Below, piece after piece: positions 42,165-51,203 of a stretch of 62,045 bases of DNA. How positions within the stretch are numbered: position 1 is the stretch's first letter; each line of letters starts with the position of its first letter. The notes beneath the pieces are model-generated. The model worked only from the letters and a program-made list of their open reading frames with translations, made no database searches and was not told where the DNA came from. A program made the position numbers and the translations under genes. The stretch covers positions 900,566 through 962,610 of the forward strand of contig BFEA01000113.1 of the NCBI GenBank assembly GCA_003427395.1, given 5' to 3'. Origin of the DNA: Chara braunii (lineage: Eukaryota; Streptophyta; Charophyceae; Charales; Characeae).

Positions 42165-43330
42165 ACAGGTAAGGTTGACTGGGGTGCTGCCAGCACATGC
42201 AGATAATTAAGGGGTAATTGCTCGCTCGCTGTTGCCAGCACATTCAGGTAATCAAGGGATGACTGTTGCCAGCACATTCAGATAATCAAGCGGTGATTGT
42301 CAGCTGGCAACCGCCATCACATTCAGATAATCAAGTGGTCATTGCTCGCTGGCTGTTGCCAACACATTCAGATAATCAAGTGGTCATTGCTCGCTGGCTG
42401 CAGCCAACACATTCAGATAATCAAGTGGTGATTGCTCGCTGGCTGCTGCGAGCACATTCAGATAATCAAGTGGTGAATGGTCGCTGGCTGCTGCCAACAC
42501 ATTCATATATTAATCAAGGGGTGATTGCTCGCTGGCTGCTGCCAGCACATTTAGATAATCACATTCAGGTAATCAAGCGGTAATTGCCGCTGGCTGCTGC
42601 CAGTACATGCAGATAATCAAGGGGTAATTGCTCGCTGGCTGCTGCCAACACATTCAGATAATCAAGGGTTGGCTGCTGCCGGCACTTTCAGATAATCAAG
42701 CGGTGATTGTCAGCTGGTAAACCGCCATCACATTCAGATAATCAAGCGGTAATTGTCCTCTGGTTGCTGACATCACATTCAGATAATCAAGGCGTAATTG
42801 CTCGCTGGCTGCGGCCAACACATTCAGATAATCAAGCGGTGATTGCCAACTGGCAACCACCATCACATTCAGGTAATCAAGTGGTAATTGTCTGCAGGCT
42901 GCTGCCAGCACATTCAAATAATCAAGCGGTGATTGCCAATTGGCAACCGTCATCACATTCAGGTAATCAAACGGTAATTGTCCGCTGGCTGCTGCCAACA
43001 CATTCAGATAATCAAGCGGTGAATGTTCGCTGGTTGCTGCCATCACATTCTTATAATCAAGTGGTGAATGCTCGCTGGCTGTTGCCAGCACATTCAAATA
43101 ATCAAGGGGTAATTGCTCGCTTGCTGCTGCCAGCTTATTCAAACAATCAAGCGGTGATTGTCCGCTGACAACCGCCATCACATTCAGGTAATCAAGCGGT
43201 AATTGTTGTTGGTTGCTGCCAGCATATTCGAGAATCGGTTGTTAATTGCCCGCTGACTTCTGCCAGCGTATCCAGATAATTGGCGGAATTTGACCCGCTG
43301 GTTATTCCCAGCGCATTCATGCAGGCCGAC
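42165..43330. repeat. 57-bp minisatellite, about 22 units
   Basis: The consensus contains GCTGGCTGCTGCCAGC, then ACATTCAGATAATCAAG and GGTGATTGCTC, repeated with substitutions. 57 is a multiple of 3, and both strands stay open for 105-161 codons with 19-residue repeats, but I do not regard them as genes. Most units contain two small hairpins (GCTGGC/GCCAGC and AATCA/TGATT). The first bases of LTR2 (43350-43400) resemble one unit, so the array probably grew from the LTR start. Confidence 0.92.
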
Positions 43331-43332
43331 TT

Positions 43333-43750
43333 TGATTGGTTCGGTGGTCGTTGACAGTAATTGGCTCGCAGGCCACACTGCCAGCTCGTCCAGGAAATCG
43401 GATCCTGATTGACATGCTTTTTTTTATTTATTATTATTTCGGAAAAACACAGCCATTGCTCTGTACTGTGATGGAGATTGGAACGGGCTCCCTGATTGGA
43501 CTGTTTTTGTTATTATTTCGGAAAAACAAAGCTACTGCTCTGCGCTCCGATTGAGTTTGGAATGAACCCCTGATCGAGTAATTATTGGTATCATTCTTGA
43601 TGATGGAACCGCTGCTCTCATGCGTATCGAGGCGCTGATCGGACCAGGAGGGGGAAATCTTGCCCCCCCACCACAGGTAAATTTCGTCTCCATTTATTCT
43701 CGCTGCTTCTGAAATCAGCCGTGCGAGGCTCTAGTTAGGCTTTCGTTCGG

Positions 43751-43786
<36 letters not shown>

Positions 43787-43911
43787 AAAGAGAAAGAGAG
43801 AGAAATACAAAGAGAAACAGAGAGAGAGAGAGAGAGAGCACGGCGGGTGACAAACGCTGCAGCCCTTGGCTTCAGCGAACGGCAGGCAACCCCTCCCCGG
43901 GTTTCCTCACA
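43333..43911 (+). mobile_element. LTR2, complete copy facing right
   Basis: It begins TGATTGGTTCGG and ends GTTTCCTCACA, a TG...CA LTR of 579 bases. Inside are a roughly 79-base duplicated unit (TTATTATTTCGGAAAAA at 43431 and 43510), a (GT)n-(GA)n microsatellite and the CAGCCCTTGGCTTCAGCGAA block. It is the reverse-oriented partner of the 3' LTR at 31.84-32.48 kb, and a tRNA-Asp primer site follows four bases later. Confidence 0.85.
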
Positions 43912-43915
43912 ACCT

Positions 43916-43933
43916 TGGCGCCGTTGCCGGGGA
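43916..43933 (+). promoter_or_regulatory. Primer-binding site, tRNA-Asp type
   Basis: TGGCGCCGTTGCCGGGGA is the full plant LTR-element primer site for tRNA-Asp. It shows that an element's internal region begins here and runs rightwards. Confidence 0.9.
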
Positions 43934-44552
43934 GGGGACTGCACCCCCAAGGCCTCGGCCTTCCCCAATCAACGGGGGTGGGCTGGCTAATCAGCCAGAT
44001 ACTAATTAGCTTTAAACAAGTTGATTAGTTTTTTATTTTTTTTAATTTTGATTTTTGTTTTTTCCGATATCACCTGATCCGCGCATTTTCCTGCGAGCCG
44101 CCTCGGGGTCAAAGTTCGTCCTCTCATCTAGGCCAAAATTTTGAGGCTTTGTTTGAAAAATTCTAACGGCTAGATTTTTAGATAATCAATTTTTTTTTTT
44201 TCCTAATTATTATTCTGAAAATCTTCGTTTTTCTTTTTTATTAATTGCGGAAAATTATAGCGGAATCTGGAGATAACTGCTTAGACCAAAGTTGTCCAGT
44301 TTGTTTTTCCCGACATTTTGAGACATTGGTCGGGGGAAACGGACGTTGTTTGTAGGAACGGCGGGGTTCAACAAATAGAAAAAAAATAAAAAAATAAAGG
44401 GGAAGATCGATTTTCTTTGCAATTTTGTTTAAATTAAAAATAAAAAAAATGTAATCCGATAAGTTTTCCTTCTGAACCTAGCAGACTCTAACAAAAATTT
44501 TCTCACAGCGATCGGGGGATTGCGATGTGCGTGCGGTTGCGCACAAAACCTA

Positions 44553-44594
44553 AAACCCTAATTAGGGGAAACCCTAATTAAGGTAAAACCCTAA
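44553..44594 (+). promoter_or_regulatory. Three telo-box motifs
   Basis: AAACCCTAA occurs exactly at 44553-44561, 44569-44577 and 44586-44594, about 16-17 bases apart. Telo-boxes are plant promoter elements and also mark sites bound by telomere-repeat-binding and Polycomb-recruiting proteins (family knowledge). Whether they act here is unknown. Confidence 0.6.
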
Positions 44595-44861
44595 TACTAG
44601 TATATAAGTATAACATTAATTAAATACAGTTCTAACTATATATCCCTTCGGATTGTTAATGTGATTCGGGATTTTGTGCAAGTGTATCTTCCGGAAGTAA
44701 ACATTATTAATTTGATTTTTGTGTTTTGTACTAAATTAAATAAATATTTAAAAATTTAAAATACATATTTAAAAATTAATAAAAATTTGAGTTCCTAAAA
44801 TTTAAGTTCGTTTATCTTTTGCTTCCCCTTTCGGCAGTCGATCAAGGGATAACCTCTCAAA

Positions 44862-45864
44862 CCCCATCCCAACGGGAGGGAAGGGAAACTGCTGCCGAAA
44901 GTTTTCGGAAATATTTTTTTTAATTCAAAATTTTAACAATTAATTTAAGAAAAATTATTAAAAATAATTAAACCCCAGGTAAAAATATAAGTTTCCCTTT
45001 TGTAATATTCTATTTGTTTTTAATATTCCTGCAACATTGTTTTAGGGCTTAGCCCGAACCCCATCCCAACGGGGGGAGGCGAAGCGCTACCAAAATTTTG
45101 GTAAAATCCTAGGAGTTGTCCTCCGTCCTTAAAAATCGCAAAATTCGGCCAACATATATATACATTGACCTCTAACACATAGGCAGTAAGAAAATAAATT
45201 TATTCAAACCAAATTTCTTTCTTTCTAATTAATAATAGGAAAATACAAGGAAATTCGTTGAAAGACGAAGGAAGAGACCAACAGGGTTAATCTGGGCTTG
45301 GGTGATTCTGTTGGCTCGTATTCAAAGGCCTGGAATGAGGCACGAAAAATGTTCTTAATTAAAATTATTTTTTTGTAATTATTTGATAAAAATTAAAAAT
45401 AAATCGAAAAAGGGGGTTAAAACGAGAAAGCTACTTGCCTCACGGCTCGCTAGGGTTTGTGTTTAACCGCCCTATGCACTGAATACGAGGTAGAGCTTTC
45501 TTTCTACTTCTAAGTAATTTTTATTAATTAAAATAATAAAGTTTTATTAAAAATAAAGAATATGGCTTAAAAATCCCAAAGGGTAGTACGTACGCCTTTT
45601 GTTTTTGGTTTTTGCCGAGGGGAAGGGAGTCCATTGGACGACGCACGCTCGAGGGAACACTAGGTTGAATTCCCTCGAATTGAGCACGCGCCTTGTATTT
45701 AAAGGAACTTGAATATAAGGTTTATTAGCCTAATCTGAGTTAGGAATTTCGCCCCCTTGTTACCTGGGCCACTCTAGGGCCTGTCTAGGACTTAGGTAGA
45801 CTGCGCTTATTATAGGGACGACTTCCCAAACCCCATCCCAACGGGGGGGAGGTGAAGCGCTGCC
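44862..45864 (+). repeat. Three copies of a CCCCATCCCAACGGGG element
   Basis: Copies start at 44862, 45059 and 45831, each followed by a G-rich run and then ACTGCTGCC, GAAGCGCTACC or GAAGCGCTGCC plus AAAATTTT-like sequence. The last part is the same core as the C repeats at 17 and 21 kb. Confidence 0.8.
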
Positions 45865-45940
45865 AAAATTTTTCGGATTTCTGGGTCCTTTTCCGCCTCT
45901 ATTTTTCTTAGGTTTTTCTATCCTTTACTGCGTCACTCGG

Positions 45941-46762
45941 ATGTGGCCACCCTTGACCGCCGAAGAATATACAGTGGACTTGGTCTGGGAGGTAGAACCT
46001 CCCGAACTCGTAGAGGGGGACCTAGTAGAGTTCACCCTGCCAACGCGAACCACTTCCTGGCACGACGGTCGCTACAAGTGGAGATCTATCCTTCTGTGGT
46101 CGGGTGCCTGGTTGTGGATATACCACGAGCTCAAGAGCAACCAGGGCCCGAGCGACGCACATGGGAGAGGTCTGTCGTACGGCGAGGTCAAGGCCTATTT
46201 GTGCTTGAGTCCAGAGACGGCCAAGAAGGCCGCTCTAACTCTGGTGACTTGGGGGACTTGCGGGATTATCGGTTGGGCCGAACGATACCTCCAGGAGAAA
46301 ATCGAGGCATTCCGCTTTGACGAGGAGCAAAACCCGATAGTCTTGCTTCACGGATTGCCTTCCCGCATCATCACAGAGGACCTCCAGGTGGCCCGAGATG
46401 ATTTTTTTTCCCATTCAGGCCTTAGGCTGAGTACAGTTGTCCCCGCATTCGTCGTGGATGCAGGGTTCGGAGGGGTAGATGGCCTGGTAGAGGCCTACCT
46501 CACCACCGGGGAACTCGAGCATTCCTCGAGGGGAGAGCAGGTCTCTCATTATATTTACTACTCCCTGGTGATTGCCGGACCTCGGTGGGGGGACGAGAGA
46601 GTTCAACTTATAGAGCTGATTCGATCCATTGCTCCCAGCGATTATGTGTGGGACCGTCCCCCGCCGTCATACGTCTGGGACTTGTTGGACCTCGAGCTCC
46701 GAGCGGACCCGGAGTATGTCACGTTCATAGGCAGACTCTTCTCTGAGGACTGGGGCTGCTAG
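45941..46762 (+). CDS. Unknown protein, 273 codons (possibly ending at a premature stop)
   Basis: The longest uninterrupted plus-strand frame outside known element genes. The ATG opens MWPPLTAEEYTVDLVWEVEP. Composition is globular, rich in W, L, E and Y (for example SILLWSGAWLWIYHELK and VSHYIYYSLVIAGPRWGDER), with no signal peptide, membrane segment or motif I recognise. A tandem paralogue begins at 47076 with the same opening (MWQPTAVEEF) and shared blocks WLWIYRE, YIYYSLL, RLQLIEL and EDWG. In the paralogue the codon aligned with this stop is TGG, so the TAG here looks like a premature stop and the original protein ran on for about 95 more codons. It lies 2 kb downstream of an LTR2 primer site. 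A host gene, a captured gene or an element protein are all possible. Confidence 0.6.
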   Translation: MWPPLTAEEYTVDLVWEVEPPELVEGDLVEFTLPTRTTSWHDGRYKWRSILLWSGAWLWIYHELKSNQGPSDAHGRGLSYGEVKAYLCLSPETAKKAALTLVTWGTCGIIGWAERYLQEKIEAFRFDEEQNPIVLLHGLPSRIITEDLQVARDDFFSHSGLRLSTVVPAFVVDAGFGGVDGLVEAYLTTGELEHSSRGEQVSHYIYYSLVIAGPRWGDERVQLIELIRSIAPSDYVWDRPPPSYVWDLLDLELRADPEYVTFIGRLFSEDWGC

Positions 46763-47050
46763 TGGAGCCAGGATTCAGGGAGTCGTGATACGGAGCTCCT
46801 CATATCCATTTACCAGCTGACCGAGTATTACGTGCATACGAAGATCCTCATATCCATTTACCAACTGACCGAGTATTACGTGCATATAGGGGTGCCTTAG
46901 TATCATGTGGTGGAGGACCTCGACGACGACGACGAGGAGGCCTGGGAGCCTGATTGGGTAGACTCCGACAGGGAGGACGCTGAGTCTGGAGAGGAGGACG
47001 ACATCGCCGACGCTTACTTCCCAAGGATAGGAGTGGCGGTCAGAGCCTAG
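46763..47050 (+). pseudogene. Probable original C-terminus of the unknown protein
   Basis: Continuing the same frame past the TAG gives WSQDSGSRDTELLISIYQL, a duplicated segment, another TAG at about 46898, then a very acidic tail (EDLDDDDEEAWEPDWVDSD) and a hydrophobic end. The paralogue has an equivalent region ending in RVIHFPRLAVGFEA. The acidic tail in frame with the main ORF supports read-through ancestry. Confidence 0.5.
46797..46892 (+). repeat. 48-bp in-frame tandem duplication
   Basis: TCCTCATATCCATTTACCAG and CTGACCGAGTATTACGTGCAT recur 48 bases later with one substitution in the first 40 bases. It adds 16 residues to the C-terminal extension of copy 1; the paralogue lacks it. Confidence 0.9.
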
Positions 47051-47075
47051 GCACGTCGATAGGGCGACATAGTGA

Positions 47076-48137
47076 ATGTGGCAACCTACGGCAGTGGAGG
47101 AGTTCCCCGTCGTAGATCAAAGGTGGGTGTATGAACCCTTAGAGTTAGTGGAAGGGGAACTAGTGAAGTTTACTCTTCCTGCTCGACCAATCCTCGAGTA
47201 CGACAATAGTTTCGGGTGGCGATCGGTACTCTTTAGGCTAGGAGTGTGGTTGTGGATCTATCGAGAGTATGACGGGTTAAGATATAGGGGTAGTCTCCTT
47301 CCACAAGGCCGCAGGGGAGAGGTGGAGACGTTTCCGTGCTTGAGCGTTGAGGCCGCAAAGGAGGCGGCTCTATCTTTTGTCATCTCGGGATCGAGCGTTG
47401 TTTTAGACTGAAGCGAGCAATATCTCCAAGAGGAGATAGAGTCGTTTTGGCGGGACGAGGAGGACTATCTAAGAAGGTGGCCCAGTAGGTACCCTGTTAC
47501 AGAGATCTCGAGAGAGCTCCGTATCACGGGGCCGAGGTTTTTCCCTTTATCATACCGATGGTTGAGGACTACCGTACCCACGTTCATGGTGGATGAGCTG
47601 TTCGGCGGGATAGGCAGACTGGTGGAGTCCTACTTGACCCTACAGGAGCTTAGCATTTTCTCCTGTAACGATCTCGACACGGATTACATCTACTACTCTC
47701 TATTGACCAGGGGTTTGCGCTGGGGCAACGAGAGGCTTCAACTTATAGAGCTGGTGCGGTGTATAGCCCTCACTCCGTGTAGGGACTGGACTTAGTCGAG
47801 ATAGACGGGGTGGAGATGAACTCCGCCATCGTATGTGTGGGACCTGTTGGATAGAGAGTTCTGAGCTGGGCCAGAGTTTGTAGCTTCCCTCGGACGACTC
47901 TTCGATGAGGATTGGGGTGCTTGGTGGAGCGGTGCCCTTCTAGCTTCGCGCCTAGTCGCGAGGTATTACGAGAGGATAGGAGCGCCGACCTACGTTCAAG
48001 AGGAGGAGTTGCCCAAGGATGACTTGACGCACACCAATGAGAGACACTCCGAGTAAGAGGGAGAGATAGGCGAAGAGAACGAGGTTGTAGCCAGAGTGAT
48101 TCATTTTCCGAGACTGGCCGTAGGGTTCGAAGCCTAG
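47076..48137 (+). pseudogene. Tandem paralogue of the unknown protein, broken
   Basis: 47076-47411 encodes the N-terminal third (YEPLELVEGELVKFTLPARP aligns with EPPELVEGDLVEFTLPTRT of copy 1) and stops at TGA. The next part resumes with QYLQEEIESFWRDEE. 47562-47795 gives VPTFMVDELFGGIGRLVESYL, against VPAFVVDAGFGGVDGLVEAYL. Later segments PPSYVWDLLD and GRLFDEDWGAWWS continue to a stop near 48135. At least five stops interrupt it. Conservation is in the protein, not only the DNA, which suggests that the family was once selected. Confidence 0.7.
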
Positions 48138-48280
48138 ACGTGAGAGGGTAATTGGGCAAGAGCGGCCAAGCAGAATGGAGAACTGTCCGGCTCCTCCGGT
48201 CAAGGGGAGGAATTTGTCGGGATTTGAGTGGCGCGAGATGGTTGAACTTGTGATAAAGGGAAAAGCAACACAGACCGGAG

Positions 48281-48466
48281 GTGAATGCACCAATGAGGAG
48301 TGATTCGAGCTCGTGGTGGGCATATCTGCTACTACGAGATTCTGACTCCTACAAGGCGAAGAGATTGACAAAACCTAGAGAAATTGCTCTTGGGTTCGAC
48401 ATTCCCTTCCTGTGCGACTGGACGAGAGCGAGAGTGTGCCACTTAGGTATACCGGGACGTGGATAG
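48281..48466 (+). pseudogene. Short decayed ORF in the plus-strand train
   Basis: 61 codons with natural-looking composition (SYKAKRLTKPREIALGFDIP). Not recognised. Flanking frames decay on both sides. Confidence 0.3.
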
Positions 48467-49135
48467 CGGAAGAAGTGTTCATGTGGACAATGAATGATCT
48501 TAGAGGTCAGAAAGGCGAGCGGAGCTAGGCATGTGGGGGCGATCGGGCATCTTGTATTCGGCAGGTAGCAGGAGCTCGAGATAGGGCTAACACTTGTCGG
48601 CGTTGGCCGGACCTGGTGGAGGTACGTAGCTTTAGCGAGAGCTATCATGACTAGGAAGGCGAGCACTTTAGCCGGAAGTAGTCAGCCACTGGTGCGCCTC
48701 GTATTTGGACCCCCGAGGCCAGACCTCTACCCTGTGCAGGGCTGGAGGTGGGCCCTGGCCCCATTCGTGATAGAACAAGCATATGGAGGCATCGACAAGC
48801 GCTAAACGATACGTTTTACACTCTCGGTTTGGGCTTAGCGCCTCGGTTTAAGAAGTCCTACTTCGCTGTCCGCGAGGTGGGGGCGTCTTGATTACGAGAC
48901 GCTAGGAGGACTGATCAACGCAACCTATTGGGTAGATTGTCTGAGACCAGCCGATCTGATCGATTACTGTCGAAGGCGCGTCGAGGATAAATATAAGGGT
49001 TTGGAAGATCTCAGATATATTTTCGAGGGTTGTCAGTAGGAGGTATGCAAGGTAGGACGACACCAGGGGTTGAAGTAAGCAAGCAACTAGTGAACGAGGG
49101 CTTCACGGTGACCGTCTAACTCAGAGCGCACATGG

Positions 49136-49759
49136 GAGAAAATATGACAAAGCGAGAATGCCTGCATCGGGCTAGGGAGTTCATCGATGAACACCGGACA
49201 GGGGTCCTCGCGTGCATGACCTTTCAGTCGAAGGTAACGTACGAGGTCATGGTATGGTCGGTATGATACTTACACGCTTAATTGTTCTTTGACGAGACAG
49301 TAGCGGAGGCGAGAAGCAGAGTATGAGTCGGGGCGCGTTGACATGACAGAGCGTGAGCCAGCGCTGTACCGACATAGATCCCGAGCTTCGTACTCTCTCC
49401 GGTGGGACCGCAGGGGTTCCGATTCTTGGAGGAGTGTGGATGATAGGAATCCTCAAGTGGTCGCTCACGGAGTAGTGACAAGCCGTCAGCCTGTTGATGA
49501 GTGATATGAGCCTTCTTTGCGACGACTCCCGTATGCGCGAGCGGCTTCTAGACGCTTAGCACACGACGACGGAACACTACAGATTCACCTGAAGGTATGT
49601 ATAAATGAGGAGCTGTCGGACAACGAGTATAGAGAAGTAGCGAAAGATGTCATACGAGAGCAGAGGTTAGAAGCACTGAGGGAAATAATGACACAGAGGT
49701 GGATGGTATATGAAGTGGTTGTTTGTGTAAAGAGGATTGTACGTATAGAGATAGTGTGA
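49136..49759 (+). pseudogene. Decayed ORF region
   Basis: A short coding-like stretch reads KRECLHRAREFIDEHRTGVL near 49150-49210. After several stops, 49517-49759 (80 codons) reads CINEELSDNEYREVAKDVIR, a helical charged segment. No family recognised. Confidence 0.3.
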
Positions 49760-49791
49760 GACGAGACGCCGACGGAAGCTCAAAGTAAGAT

Positions 49792-50697
49792 GTGAAAGGC
49801 CCTCGGAACTTAGGAAGAGATGGGCAGTTGAAAATGAAAAATGTGGACGAGAGGGTGAAGAGAGTCAAGGAGCATATTATAGAACCAGTTTTACAACCAG
49901 TCAAGGAGTTGGGCAATAAGATTCGGGATTGCGAGAGTGAGAGGGAACTGCGTAGAATAGAAGCAGTAACAAGGGGACTAGAGAATCTCTTTAGAGAAGA
50001 CAGAGAGCTCTTCAAGAGGTGGCAATTAGATTTTCTGGAAAGTGTGAAGATGAGAGATCATAATGACAAGGAAACAGGGTAGTCGTCAGGGTCGACAGGA
50101 CGGGTGAAGGAGCCGTCGGAGGGTACAAATCCGAAAGAAAAGGAAAGTGAGGAAGGAGCATCAGAACAATGATCGGACACAATGACCGGTACGACTCAGT
50201 ATTCCAATGATAAGTGTTTTTTACATGTCATGGGGAAGTTAGATGGATCAGTGACCTGTGTAGTGATGCAAGTAGAACACCTAGCGAGACTTAGTGTGAT
50301 CGAGGAAGCAGAGTGCACTCGACAAGCGGTGAGGGATGCGCGAGTGACCGGGCTCTGGGTTGGAGTTGAAAACGGCCGCCTGATTAAGTACATATTGTGT
50401 GTGATTCCTTTTGATGAGCGACCCTTGTCTAGATCATGGCACGAGACATCGAGAGAGACTGAGAGACTCCTTGAAAAGGAGGCGAGGAGGGCAGGAGAGT
50501 TAGCCAGAGTAATAGTTGACAACGCTGTTCTCAGGACACTCTCGACACATAACCGGTACTGGAAGGAGTTTATTAAGACCCTAAAGGACATAGAGGACTT
50601 CGGAGACAACGACGACTTTGAAGCTTTCTACCTGGTCCTGCGAACATCCGCGGATAGGATATTAGTGGCGCTTGCTTTAGCTGGTTTAGAATGCTAG
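49792..50697 (+). pseudogene. Unknown protein, about 300 codons with two in-frame stops
   Basis: A single frame runs from 49792 to a TAG at 50695-50697, broken by TAG at 50080-50082 and TGA at about 50170. The first part is a strongly charged, probably coiled-coil helix (KRVKEHIIEPVLQPVKELGN). The part after the second stop has its own ATG at 50182 and gives 171 codons with mixed alpha/beta composition (for example NGRLIKYILCVIPFDERPLS). I do not recognise it. The shorter 50182-50697 ORF could be an intact small gene. Confidence 0.4.
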
Positions 50698-50722
50698 GTG
50701 ACCAGCAAATGTTGCGCAAGAG

Positions 50723-51203
50723 ATGAGCCTACCTGAGGAGGAGTTAGCGCGAAGGAGACAGAAGTTCACGGGATGGAGCGGACCCCGTGATCCTGAACAT
50801 GAGAAAGTACTGCAAGGCCTGAGCGCAATTAGCAGACGGGAGATCTTCCCCTATGAGGTAGTCAGGTACCAGGTAGCAAACAGTGGTTTATGTAAGGACC
50901 GTACACTTTTCCGACCTAGGAGTACACCACATCGGTATATACTTACCTAGGGAGCGTGCAGAGTTCTGTGTTTACACGAGGTGCTGGGGGATAGCCGCCT
51001 GAAAATTGAGGGAAGAGAAGAGGAGATTGGAAAATTTAGGGAAGACTGTCGAGGTCTGTGACGACATTTCGATTTTTTATGGGTTGCCTAGGCCGCCAAT
51101 TATGGACAAAGGATTAGAACGAAATGGATGGGAGGCGGTAGTAGACTTTGCTAGGACGGTCGGAACGAGAAATGGTCCCAAGAGATCGACAGAAAGAGAA
51201 TAG
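50723..51203 (+). pseudogene. Two short ORFs continuing the train
   Basis: 50723-50950 starts with ATG, MSLPEEELARRRQKFTGWSG, 75 codons. 51006-51203 reads RRLENLGKTVEVCDDISIF, in a shifted frame. Spacing of 20-60 bases to the previous ORF and the same strand suggest parts of one decayed coding unit. Confidence 0.3.

Larger units (their letters stand above)
43934..45940 (+). other. AT-rich leader downstream of LTR2, no gene
   Basis: About 2 kb with poor coding potential. It contains three telo-boxes (44553-44594) and three copies of a CCCCATCCCAACGGG motif at 44862, 45059 and 45831, the last two followed by GAAGCGCT. In an ordinary gypsy element gag would start within this space; none is seen. 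Confidence 0.6.

Noticed and set aside
42266-43181. Long open frames on both strands (105, 153 and 161 codons)
   Set aside because: They are by-products of a 57-bp minisatellite whose length is a multiple of three; the peptides are pure 19-residue repeats.
42165-43330. CRISPR-like array of regular repeats
   Set aside because: Units are contiguous and degenerate with no unique spacers, and the context is eukaryotic; it is a minisatellite.
49247-50609. Minus-strand frames of 67-137 codons opposite the plus-strand ORF train
   Set aside because: They are S/L/T-rich shadows of better plus-strand coding text.
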